64,000 nt of DNA, taken from Ampelomyces quisqualis (taxonomy: Eukaryota > Ascomycota > Dothideomycetes > Pleosporales > Phaeosphaeriaceae). The stretch spans positions 2,356,001-2,420,000 of the forward strand of contig JAGTXZ010000010.1 in NCBI GenBank assembly GCA_018398575.1, in the 5' to 3' direction. The position numbers and the translations under genes were made by a program. Under the pieces are notes generated by a model. The model ran no database searches, was not told where the DNA came from, and was given only the letters and a program-made list of their open reading frames with translations. The first letter of the stretch is position 1; every line of letters begins with the position of its first letter. Shown one piece after another: positions 43,349 through 52,652 of the stretch.

Positions 43349-44183
43349 TGGTCGATTGCTTTATTATTTAACTGTAACCTGCCATACTGAGTGTTCCATT
43401 ACACGAGTGTAAGCTCTCTGCATTTCTGTTACACCTCTTTTCCCATCATGTGGTAAATCCAAATCGTAGTTCATGTTACCAAATATGCACGATAATACAG
43501 TATATCGTCCTAATTTGGGCAGTTTGGAGATGTTAACGTGCTTGGACCGCGAGACGCTGCGGCATGGGTATCGTCTTGGCGGAACTGGCATGGCGACTAT
43601 GATCAAGGACGAGCTCGAGTCACTATGACACGAAGTTAATTTTGAGGCTCGACATGTTTGCTGCCTCAGTTTCAGGCTAAAGTTGGTAGCTCGCCACCTC
43701 GCCTTACAGCTCGCTGGACACCAAGTGTGTGACTGGATGATAAGAGCTAGCCGACTTCCGTGATTCAAGGTGTTATTGCGAAATTAGCACTCAACCTTGG
43801 CAGCACATCAAGAACGTCTATATTGGACAAAATTGTCCTAGCAATGACCCCATATATAGCGCGCGCGTAGCTATATGCGACTAGCATAATTATCTAAGAA
43901 TACTTCCTGATTGATGTACTCCGAGCGCGTAACATTGCGGCACAGGTCTCAAAGTTTATTGTTTTCGCCCTGTGTTGATATCAGCATGTACTCGCACTGT
44001 ATAAGAGACCAGCACGCTTCAGAGGATTCCAATTAGCACAGAACCTATCTCTAGAACTCATTCGACACCATCCTGAGTTCTTCTTCATCAAACAATCCGT
44101 GCAAACATCGCTTCAATTCAACGCTTATTTTTCCTGTATTCTTTCTTAGGAGACGTTGCCTTTCGAAATTATTCGACTTGATT
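43349..44183. other. Intergenic region with no supported gene
   Basis: It holds only short ORFs. A GCGCGCGCG run at about 43860 is the only notable sequence. The end (44000-44183) looks like a promoter/leader for the small ORF that follows. Confidence 0.4.
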
Positions 44184-44450
44184 ATGTCTCAAACATTTAC
44201 GTTGCATTCGGGCAACGGTGCGACATTGAATCTCTCCACTGGTTTCTTCTTGTTTCTCCTAGCGGTTCGTATCGCTGACGGAGATTTTGCACCGAGAAAT
44301 AGCTTGGTCCGGAATAGCGATGTTGTTGCTACCCTGTACTCGGAGGTGGCTAGCTACTATCCCAAGTACTGGGAATATATAAAGGTATTCTTTAGACCTG
44401 CTTGGGAAGGTGGGCGGATGAAGGAAAAGGCTGTGGACAGGATGCTATAG
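44184..44450 (+). pseudogene. Small ORF with an APH C-lobe-like fragment
   Basis: An 88-codon ORF starts MSQTFTLHSGNGATL and ends EVASYYPKYWEYIKVFFRPAWEGG. The second part resembles the QSGWYPEYWEFCKALF segment that follows the IDW motif in APH-family proteins of this window. Nothing else of the kinase fold is present. It may be a remnant, or a small unrelated gene; the similarity is short and the call is weak. Confidence 0.35.
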
Positions 44451-45345
44451 CCATATCTGATGGAGATGGCTGTTTTCTTGCATGTGCATCGAGTGGGATC
44501 TTGGTTAGAGGCAGTGAGAACACTGGCACAGAGCATTTTCCTTAGGGACATAACGAAATCCTGTTCATAGCAACTATCTCGATATCTCAATGTCCCGCAG
44601 CTTCCCAGCATACATCTCTCCAACGACCGGCGCCTCAACCTCTTACGCAGAAAGGTACCATGTTTGACTATACGATAACACTTCCCAAAATATTCCTGTC
44701 TGCTTCTGCTGCTGCGCCTTGGGCCTGCATTCTCCAACCTGTACGGAGTAGCTATCAACTAATGTACAAGGACTGGAGGTATCAAAGCCAGTATGCTGCA
44801 GGGATGAAGTCTTCGCGCCCCAGTTGTGATGTTTCCTTACCTTGACAGAGCGTATTATTCCTATAACATGCCTAACTGATTAGGCAAAGCAAGATCATCA
44901 CCATGTGGACATCGTTCAACTATATATATGATCAACACAGTGGGTGTTGACGAGAACTATTATTTTGCTAATTTTAACAAACGTTAGGAGAGTGCAGCAC
45001 GCGGAATCTCGCCTGGATATTTAAACATGAGATTTCTCAAATCTGACTACATGCCAAGTATCCCAGCGCTCGATTTGCTGTCGAAAGTGATGAGTATTGA
45101 TACTGTTGTGTTCGATGTTCCAAGATTGGGTGGGGCACTTTCGAATATGAGACATAGCACGCGCCGGGTTTCTTCTCTTCCCCGCCAAGCTAGTGCACGG
45201 CCCCGAGTCGGCCCCGAAGGATCGAGCCAGTCAGAACATCTGCATCAATACACTACTCGCGCTCAACAGCGACGTCGTTATTGCAAGCAACAAGCCTCCT
45301 CACAAATCAATTATCCTCTGGCCTCTATTGTTGTTTATCGTCAAA
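44451..45345. other. Region upstream of the APH-like gene
   Basis: No gene is supported. At 45269-45296 it contains the 28-bp sequence that recurs in the arms of the hairpin at 46577-46662 (see findings). The APH frame is open upstream of its ATG to 45193 but only through non-ATG codons. Confidence 0.4.
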
Positions 45346-46301
45346 ATGGCTACGGATGAAATAATCGACCACTATATTCTTTCGCCCGAACGATCTCCCG
45401 TTCTTGAAGACTGGGATATTCTTAACAACAATGGACATGCTCATTCATTCCCTTCACCTGTAGAAGTTCGAGCAAATCTACTACTTCGGAATTCATCTGG
45501 CTCCTACACTACGAAATTTAAAACACTCAACATTGCTGTGAAATATGGGAAGTACATCACTGCATCCGAAGCACACTGCCTTCGGGCTCTGAAACGACTC
45601 TTACCACATGAGGTACCCGTTCCTGAGGTCTACGGATGGTGTGAAGATGGGGGTGAAATCTTCATCTATATGGAGCTTATTACAGGGGTAACCTTAGAGA
45701 GCCAGTGGGAGTCACTCTCCGATATGGCGAAGAAAAAAGTTTCCAGACAATTGCGCACTGCTGTGAGTGGTTTACGCAAGTTGCAGCAAGACTCAAGCGA
45801 TCAGTTTCTTGGTAAGCTTCTCAGTCTATTGAAAAGTGGCGATGAGGCTGATTCACTCGAGGTCGGATTGATCGAAAGCCCCTCCTTGACGTTGTCTTCA
45901 CGGATGAAACCAAGCCCCCCGCTGGACCATTTCGCACGGTTAAAGATTTTCATGATTGGCTTTCCGTGCTGATGAAGAGGGGCAAGGAGATCCATTTCGC
46001 CGATCCGTCACAAGTCCCGGACCCTTTTCGCGAGTTTCTTCCCGACAACTCAAGGATTGTCTTTACTCATGCTGATCTCCACCCAAGCAACATAATGATG
46101 TCCGCTGACGCATCTGGTCACATACTTGCTGTTATTGATTGGCATCAGTCGGGATGGTATCCGGAGTACTGGGAATTCTGTAAAGCTCTATTCACTTCTG
46201 ATTTTGTCGGAGATTGGGCTACAGAATGCATCCCACAATTTGTCGATGTTGCTGAGTGTTATGACGCTTGGGCTTGGTATCCACGAAGTCTAGGGTATTG
46301 A
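45346..46301 (+). CDS. Aminoglycoside-phosphotransferase (APH)-family kinase-like protein
   Basis: Two exons (45346-45811, 45862-46301) with a 50-bp GTAAGC...CTCGAG intron encode 301 aa. Splicing joins DQFLG to RIDRKPLLDVVFTDE and gives one continuous fold. The N-lobe has LNIAVKYGKYITASEAHCLRALKRLLPHEVPVPEVYGW and the hinge IFIYMELITGVTLESQW. The catalytic loop is FTHADLHPSNIMM (Asp227, Asn232). The metal-binding motif is AVIDWHQSGWYPEYW (Asp248). All key residues are present, so it may be active on an unknown small molecule or protein. This family is large in filamentous fungi and mostly uncharacterised. It is flanked by broken relatives and by a hairpin that shares sequence with its 5' region. 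Confidence 0.85.
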
Positions 46302-46574
46302 GTATATTGTAACGTATCCTCTAGTAGAGCTGCGTAGTAGTAAGATAGGAGAGTTGCTTAAAAAGTGCTACTAGTTTAATAGTTTAGAGATATAGGTAGA
46401 TTAAATACTCCGTATATGTTTAAACTGTTAGAATTCAAGTACAAAGTATATGTAGTAGGTAAGTAGGTTAAATAACTATATTACTATACAAAGAATAAAG
46501 TATTTTATAAGAAGTGCTTGCTAAAATTACACAAAAGTCTCTTAGACAGTAGAAACCTTTAGCGCTTACTTATA
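46302..46574. other. AT-rich region downstream of the APH gene
   Basis: This stretch is TA-rich with repeated TAGTA/TTAAATA words and no ORF. It resembles RIP-mutated DNA and borders the inverted-repeat element. Confidence 0.45.
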
Positions 46575-46576
46575 CT

Positions 46577-46662
46577 CGGGTCCACCGGCGACGTCGTCGT
46601 TATTGCAAGCAACAAGCCCGTGTGAATTGCTTGCAATAACGACGACGTCGCCGGTGGGCCCG
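46577..46662. repeat. Near-perfect hairpin, 36-bp arms and 14-bp loop
   Basis: The arms are 46577-46612 and 46627-46662, complementary at 35 of 36 positions (only 46581 mismatches). The arm contains CGACGTCGTCGTTATTGC, and the loop is CAAGCCCGTGTGAA. The DNA could extrude as a cruciform or fold as a stable RNA stem. Confidence 0.9.
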
Positions 46663-46697
46663 ACTCTTAGGTTTCATGAGAAGTGCAAAGTAAGCTC
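46662..46697 (+). repeat. Inverted repeat, left arm
   Basis: It pairs with 46877-46912 at 32 of 36 positions; all four differences are transitions. Confidence 0.85.
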
Positions 46698-46876
46698 GGG
46701 CGGATCGCGCAACGTACGGAGCACACAGACCAAAACAACGCTTATTTGTCTGTTTCTTGCGCACTTTTAACAATTTTTAAAGCTCCTGTGTCTAGCAGAC
46801 GTGCCCATTTGACCCTATAAACGTTTGCAGCAGCGTATTCATAAGAGCTTGCACCTTATTTAGGTGGGATGGGCCT

Positions 46877-46912
46877 GAGCTTATTTTGCACTTCTCGTGA
46901 AACCTGAGAGCC
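46877..46912 (-). repeat. Inverted repeat, right arm
   Basis: Complement of 46662-46697, separated by 179 bp. Together they form a 251-bp element. Confidence 0.85.
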
Positions 46913-46916
46913 CGAG

Positions 46917-47563
46917 TAATGTAATTAGGCAGAAAGTTAGCAGTAGGGACGCTAGCACAGTGTGAGCAGAAGCTACGCTCTAAAGGGGCTAGCAAAGGTC
47001 TATGCCGTCTGAGCCTGCTGAGATAAGAGGTCTTGTGCGACCTCGAAACTACCATCTATTAGATCAGGATCAAATTTTGTATCGCAAAAAAAGCTTGCGT
47101 GATCTGAGAGAAGCGTGGTGAGCTTTCAAATGCTACTATGACACTCGAGTATTTGAGTGCACCGCAACAGTGATTCGAATTTCGAGCGTACAACAACCTC
47201 AGATCATGAGTAAGAACAATTAAAACACATCAATCGGTCACGCCGCGACTTGCGTAAGCGACCGGACGGCGTCGGGCAGCGTCGGGCAGCATAGTGCGCG
47301 CACTCGAGACCAACGCCTTGCGCGGCGGCGCTTTGGATACTCAGCCACGACACCAATGGGGATCATCACCACAGAGCATTACTGTCTTCAGAACGCACAA
47401 AAGCCCTCGAAATCGATAAATGGGTTTTCATTACTACTTGATAGGGGGACGCTGAGGCAACGTCCTTCCGTCGCTGGTTGCCGTGCTGTGCCATGCGCCG
47501 TCGCTATGTTGTGCCGCATGAAACTATTTTCGACCATCATCGCAGACGACACTTAAGAAGACA
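46917..47563. other. Intergenic region, no supported gene
   Basis: No gene is recognised. A short tandem duplication of GCGTCGGGCA occurs near 47270-47290. The minus-strand ORF at 46792-47055 overlaps the inverted repeat and has no family signature. Confidence 0.4.
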
Positions 47564-47828
47564 CTACCACCCGGATATTGACGTCGACCTCAGGGTCGCA
47601 TTCCCCGGCCCACAGTTACCGAAGGCGCTCTGGTATCCTTCACCGCAGAACTTATCAGTGTCGCCACAGTAGTTGTACTGTGAGCAGCAGCTACCGAACA
47701 TCGACTATGCGCAAGTGAGGCTGTGGAGGCGTTAGCAGGTCATTCAGAAGAGAGGTCAAAGCAGTATGGGAAGCTTACCCAGAAGAGCCACCACAAACTC
47801 CGTTTGATGAGACCTTGGCCTTGTCTCA
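47564..47828 (-). pseudogene. Nonsense-interrupted second CBM18 chitin-binding module
   Basis: Directly downstream of the thaumatin-like gene's TGA (47826-47828) the same frame continues as DKAKVSSNGVCGGSSG. A 58-bp GTAAGC...CCACAG intron (47721-47778, branch GCTAAC) then joins it to LTCA, TAG (47705-47707), SMFGSCCSQYNYCGDTDKFC, EGYQSAFGNC, ending at 47564. This is a good hevein-like CBM18 pattern (CCSQYNYCG, FCGEG, AFGNC), with one cysteine changed to Tyr (GYQ for GCQ). Two in-frame stops separate it from translation. Confidence 0.6.
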
Positions 47829-48669
47829 CGAACACGCACCAAATTCCGGCTGGCATCCCGCACCGCGGTACGGCTCCCCGTTGCCGCAGTATCCATATGT
47901 GGAGCAGGATTGTCCAAAGCGACTGCCCTTGCAGGTATAGCTCGTGCCCGTACCGCAGAAACCGTTGGGAGACGCGACTAGGACGGGCTTTGGCTTCGGT
48001 GCCGCATTGTCGTGGGTCTGATGGCCTGGACCCTGGGTGCACATCTCGATAATCAAGTCATAGTCCATAGAGCAGCGTAAAGTTGGCTCACCTAGCCAGG
48101 AGCCGTGCTTCTGGTAGGTGTTGTGACAAGTTCCATTCGCGCACCAAGCTGGTGGGCATGCGTTCTCGATTGCTTGGCCAGGAACATGCATCTTGATGCC
48201 ACCCTCAATCACAGGGCAGTGTCGAGGATTCTCGGGTCCTGCACCTGGTAGGCAGTCAATGGTACTGAAGTCGTACCAAAAGGATTTTGTGGAGGGCTCC
48301 AAATGGTATTCCACTTGGAGGATGCCGACTCGTCCGACCTGGTAGCGTGGGAGATCCCGGATTTTGAGGACAAGGCCTCCGCTTAAAGCCTCGGTGTTGA
48401 TCATGCTATGGATGACAGAGCCACCACTTCCTGGGACCATGATGTGTTCATGGTCATTGCCAGATCTACATTGAAGACAAAGTTAGTCACGTTCAAGGGA
48501 AACCGAAAGGGAATCATTTTGAGCACACTCACATGTTCGAGCCAGCAGGACCCACAGCCCAGAACCAAGTGTTGTATGGACAATTGTTGACGAACTTGAC
48601 CGTGCTGGCAGCTGTCACAATTGTCGCAAATGCAACTGCGAGCAAAATGATGTTGAAAGCGGCCTTCAT
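47826..48669 (-). CDS. Secreted BYS1/thaumatin-like protein with C-terminal CBM18-like module
   Basis: Two exons (48669-48533, 48465-47826) with a 67-bp GTGAGT...AATGTAG intron encode 258 aa. Residues 1-21 form a signal peptide. Residues 22 to about 175 resemble the BYS1/antigenic thaumatin-like family: VKFVNNCPYNTWFWAVGPAGSN, GGSVIHSMINTEALSGGLVLKI, QVEYHLEPSTKSFWYDFSTIDC, then CSMDYDLIIEMC. After a Pro/Lys linker, residues about 210-258 resemble the hevein-type chitin-binding module (NGFCGTGTSYTC, QSCSTYGYCGN, GAGCQPEFGAC). The usual YCG reads YRG and the CC pair reads SC, so two canonical cysteines are missing. Role inferred: cell-wall or chitin-binding secreted protein, possibly an effector. 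The leader carries a 29-bp tandem duplication. Confidence 0.75.
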
Positions 48670-48837
48670 CGTGGCAATAAGATGGTATTGCAAGTGGAAA
48701 TGAGAGGAAGTGGTGAAGAAGTTGGAGTGGGTTGGATCGTTGTCTGTGAGAAGGTAGCTTGAGTGAGGTAAGCAAACAGAAGCTTAAATAGGCTTCGAGA
48801 GAAAGAAGTCTCAAGGAGCTCTTGGCAAACAAGCCCA

Positions 48838-48895
48838 AGTAAGGCCGTGGCAGAAGGAGGAACAGAAGTAAGGCCGAGGCAGAAGGAGGAACAGG
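48838..48895. repeat. 29-bp tandem duplication in the upstream region
   Basis: Two units, 48838-48866 and 48867-48895, share AGTAAGGCCG and GGCAGAAGGAGGAACAG with two differences. They lie 169-226 bp upstream of the thaumatin-like ATG. Confidence 0.85.
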
Positions 48896-50525
48896 ATCAG
48901 AAGAAAGAGCCTTGACGAAACTGAGATGAGATGCTGAGTAGGAACGAGGGCACGACTGCCTTATATCCTCTAGGGGAAACCGCACCTTCCCAATTACGGT
49001 GAAGGAAGGCACAGTCCATCGGAAACTTCATCGTCGTCACGATGTTTAGCTAGGTGCATCAAGTCAACCACTTGCTGCACTGCTGACTACTGTACAATAT
49101 GCATACATCACGTAATTACTGCTGGTATGCGATCGGAAGAAGTCTCAATTAGGGACAAGCATCCCCGACAGCCGTAGACGGTGAATGCTAGTGGCGCCAA
49201 GGTCAGTCTTAGGTGTCGGAGGTCGATTCCTCGATGGGCATGATACCGAATGGGAGTTATCCAGCACTAACGCTCTGGTTCTGAATCCGCTTGTCTCCTC
49301 CCGGAAGCCGTAACTTCCGTAACATATGTTAGCTGGTGCTAGAAGTGTGTCTCCAAAAGACAGAGCAGGAACTGTCAGACAAGGGGCTTTGAATCTTGTG
49401 CCCTCTGTCCTCATTGACACCTGTCTATCCTCAAGAATCGAGCCTCGCGAATATCCGCATATTCCTCGAGACTCGCCCCCTTCACGAAAACGCAGTGCCC
49501 ACACGCAGATCCCCACGAAAACAACTGGAACCGATACCCACCGGCTCCTTCTCTCAACATGCTACCACCAGCCATAAACCCATCATCACACAATCCCGAA
49601 ACCCACAAACATCACGTGCAGCACCAGCATATCCCGACCCACGAATCCCCACCCCCAACCCAGTCCAGGAACCTTTTATCCAAACGACCCAACAAACCCA
49701 ACCCCATCCAGTCCCAGTAAACCCAAACCCACACACAAACCGGAAAATTAATTCCCCTCATCCCAATCCCGAAAAAAAAAACAAATAGTGCCCAACGCAA
49801 CTCCCAACTCCGGCAAAGAAAATGAGGTACCGCCACCGGGTACCGGTACCATCCAACTCCCCATACCGGTAACGATTTGGATGGTACCGGAGCGTTAGAA
49901 TCCCCCCCCCCCCATTGCCGGCGCTAAGAACCGTAAGCTTTCCCGACGTCCAGCGATATGGGTAGCAAATGCAGCAGCGGCCGCGGGGATGGAGTTTTTG
50001 GGGTTCCGAAGGGAAGGAAGAGTTGTTGAGGTTACGAGGGAAGAGAGAGAGGAGGTAGCTGGTCGGCCTGTGTTGATTTTTGTCCATAGGGACGTAATTG
50101 GTGTACGCGTGATGCGTCTGGATCATATCTTTAGGAAAGATGACGATGACTGCAGGAAGGAGAGTTTCGCAATTCGTGCGGAGGTTTTTGACGGGATAAA
50201 GTTGACGTAGAAAATAGCCTGCCTGTGAGTGGTATTGAGCACGCCCAGGATGGCAAGCATATGATGCGTCAAGACAAATTTTCCCCAAACGCCTTCATAT
50301 TCCAGATTCTATATTTGTAGGAAAGCGGGTATGTGGATGTGAAATGAGACCGTTCTGCGATGTGATCGCACTGTTTTCGACGTGGAGATGAAACCGTGAA
50401 CTCCGTCGATGCATCGCTAAAGCAAGAAACAAGGAAATATGACCACAGAACCCAAAGAGTCCAGGAGACTTTCAATTTGCCCAAAACGCCCCGACACACG
50501 CACCATCTCGTTCGCTGTCTGCTCT
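48896..50525. other. Gene-poor region with low-complexity DNA
   Basis: No gene is supported over 1.6 kb. It holds a C/A-rich low-complexity tract (about 49560-49800), a 14-bp perfect inverted repeat (49843-49890), and a C12 homopolymer near 49902-49913. The open frame at 49989-50210 on the plus strand is short and unsupported. Confidence 0.45.
49843..49890. repeat. 14-bp perfect inverted repeat
   Basis: CCGGTACCATCCAA (49843-49856) is exactly complementary to TTGGATGGTACCGG (49877-49890), with a 20-bp spacer. It lies within a cluster of GGTACC/TACCGG words. Confidence 0.85.
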
Positions 50526-51851
50526 TTACGCTGGAGGTAGTTTGGAACGATCACCTCCGCGACGAATCCAGTCCTCTTTGATGATCTTGTCCGCTTGCGC
50601 ATGCATGAGCTTGTATGCTGTTCTGATTGTTCCATCTGAAACCTCGACCGCAAGGCCAATCTCCTTGGGAGTCTTGGGATGTTGCATGAGGTGTGAGACA
50701 AGGTAGAGGCAGGCACCAGCAATGGAGAGCGGAGAGCGTCCGGCAGCAATACCTTGCTCTGTGACGACGCGCGCACATTCCTCTGCGACCAGCTGGACAT
50801 AAGTCTCGAGACCAAGTTTGTTGCACGCCCGAGGCATGAGGTTTTCTGCGCTGGTGGAACCACCAGTCGCAAAGTTGCTCGTATCGAGAACGGCACCGTT
50901 GCCAGCAGTCTTGGGACCAGTCGACACTTTTTGCTGACGCTGAAGGAAGGCCTCCAGCATTTTGAAAGCTGAGAGAGGTCAGTACTTGTCGTTTCTAGCC
51001 CATGTAGGACGACTTACTGCGGCCTACTTCCTTCTTGGACACATTGGTCATCTTGAAAATCTCGCGGAAACTGCGCTGCTGGCCGTGGTTGCGGCAAGCA
51101 ATGAAAATGCACCCAGCAATGATGGCATCCTGCGACTTGCCCTTGAACAGCTTTGCATCATCAGTGACGCGGAAGAGCAGCTTGGCTGTCTCAGCCGTGG
51201 GCTTGCTGATGTTCTGCGAGTCGCACAGCGTCGCGATCTGGCTGTACGCGGCCTGGAGCGACTTGTTTGCCTTGTCGTGGTTTGACTTGCTGTGTGCGCG
51301 CGACAGCTCCCTCACGCGCAGGCCTCCGTCGCCGAATCCAATTTCCGTTGCCAGCTGCGAGCCGTGAAGGAGAGGATTCGCAGCGTCACCGATACTAAAA
51401 GAAGTCAGCACCTGGTGTAGAGGCGCTGTGAGGAGAGTCATACCGGGAAGGGTCGTCGTTGCCCTGATCATCGTTCGAAAAGGTTCGCCATTCGGAGCGA
51501 GTGTCGATGGCCCGCTCGCCGAGAACGCGACCACATGAGCCGCAGACAGTGTCTCCGGAGCTGAACTCTTCGACGAGATTGGGGGGCTAGACGACAACAC
51601 AATCAGCATGTGTGCTCATACCACATACAATATACGGTAGAACCGCCAGGCGAGCCCAACTCACTGCCAGAGGTCAGCGAAAGGTTCTGCGAGTACGGCG
51701 GCTCTACGGTCGCCATACCATTTTCACGACAGTCAGGGCACATGAGCGTAACGTTGAGATCCTCGCGCCACTCCTCGTCGGTCTTGGGGACGCTGGGTGC
51801 TTCGTACACCTCTCCGGGGCTCAGCAGGCGGCCATTTGGGGCGAACGACAT
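50526..51851 (-). CDS. SUA7: Transcription initiation factor IIB (TFIIB)
   Basis: TFIIB bridges TBP and RNA polymerase II. Proposed exons are 51851-51636, 51586-51444, 51394-51018 and 50968-50526 (392 aa); the last three introns are 49 bp each. The zinc ribbon has CPDC and CGSCG, the B-reader has DTRSEWRTFSNDDQGNDDPSR, and two cyclin repeats follow (ELSRAHSKSNHDKANKSL to FREIFKMTNVSKKEVGR, and CNKLGLETYVQLVAEECARVV to EVSDGTIRTAYKLM). The first junction is uncertain. The 49-bp choice leaves a roughly 27-residue insertion inside the zinc ribbon; a donor at 51707 (121-bp intron) would cut it to about 5 residues and give 368 aa. The second is nearer to typical TFIIB. Confidence 0.93.
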
Positions 51852-52164
51852 GGCGAGCGGTGCTTAGTTCTACGTCGGAAGGCGGTCACGGGGTGATATC
51901 AGCGTCTATGATATGGTCTGAACGTCCGGCACCTGGACATGTGCGTTCTTGGGGAAGCGCAGGGAACGAGCGTGGGGTGGACGTGGGACGCAGTGTGAGA
52001 CAAAGAAGCTGGTGGAAACGCTGGACATGGAGGCAGACGCACGCGCCAAGACATGGGGTGCGCTAGGCCACCTTGGGAAGCGGCTCGTGGTTGGCTTGCT
52101 GGAAAAACCACAGCATCACTCCGAAGCTCCCGTTGATAGCCCCCACCCAGCCTCCATCAACACC
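51852..52164. promoter_or_regulatory. Shared divergent promoter, TFIIB // ATP synthase subunit h
   Basis: A 313-bp region lies between facing-away start codons. It must hold both promoters; no element is claimed. Confidence 0.5.
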
Positions 52165-52652
52165 ATGCTTGCGCCATCCATCAGGGCCTCGGTACGACCT
52201 CTACGACACGCTTTTCGAGCCGCCAACTGACCCGACACAGCGCCAGGCCATCGCACGCGTTGCCCGGCAGCAACCTGTCTTCACTGCCCGCCGCACCTTC
52301 ATCACTCCCACGGCTGTTCGCTCAGGTGATTCGTCCCATTGGCGCGCAAGCCGACTGTACTGATCCAATTGGTGCTCCAGCGGACCTGGTGCAGGAACTT
52401 TACCTCCGCGAGCTCAAGAACTACAAGGTCCCGCCAGTCAAGGCCTCCGACGCCGAGGGCTCTGTCCAGAAGTTCACCCTCCCGAAAACCCCCACATCCC
52501 CCGAGGAGACGGACATTGCGAGCGAGCTGAAGTCGTACGAGACGCAGTCGGTCGAGGTCGAAGGTGCTGTGGGCGAGGACGGCACTGTGCTGCCCGAAGA
52601 GGACTGGTTCGAGGAAGAGGACGAGTCGATCACCACGCCTGCTGCTCACTAG
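52165..52652 (+). CDS. ATP14: Mitochondrial ATP synthase subunit h
   Basis: Three exons (52165-52191, 52241-52325, 52381-52652) encode 127 aa of the peripheral-stalk subunit h of F1Fo-ATP synthase. The first two exons give a basic presequence (RQAIARVARQQPVFTARRTFITPTAVRS) ending in the processing-like RRTF. The mature part starts ADLVQELYLRELKNYKVPP and has the family's VKASDAEGSVQKFTLPKTP and EVEG segments, and an acidic tail (EEDWFEEEDES). The introns are 49 and 55 bp with good branch sites. The gene is divergent from TFIIB. Confidence 0.93.

Larger units (their letters stand above)
46575..46916. mobile_element. Putative MITE-like inverted-repeat element flanked by TA
   Basis: The outer ends are CTCGGG at 46575 and its complement CCCGAG at 46916, each directly flanked by TA (46573-46574 and 46917-46918), as expected of a Tc1/mariner-type target site. 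Inside are a tight hairpin (46577-46662) and a longer inverted repeat (46662-46697 with 46877-46912). There is no transposase. The boundaries are inferred from a single copy. Confidence 0.45.

Noticed and set aside
46792..47055. Minus-strand 87-codon ORF with SFCSHCASV
   Set aside because: It overlaps the inverted-repeat element and has no homology I can name; probably chance or element-derived.
49201..49245. GGTCGATTCCTCG, resembling a tRNA T-loop
   Set aside because: No acceptor, D-arm or anticodon stem can be drawn around it.
49758..50288. ORFs on both strands (minus 176 codons; plus 49989-50210, 73 codons)
   Set aside because: Neither has a signature, and the minus one runs through the low-complexity and homopolymer tract.
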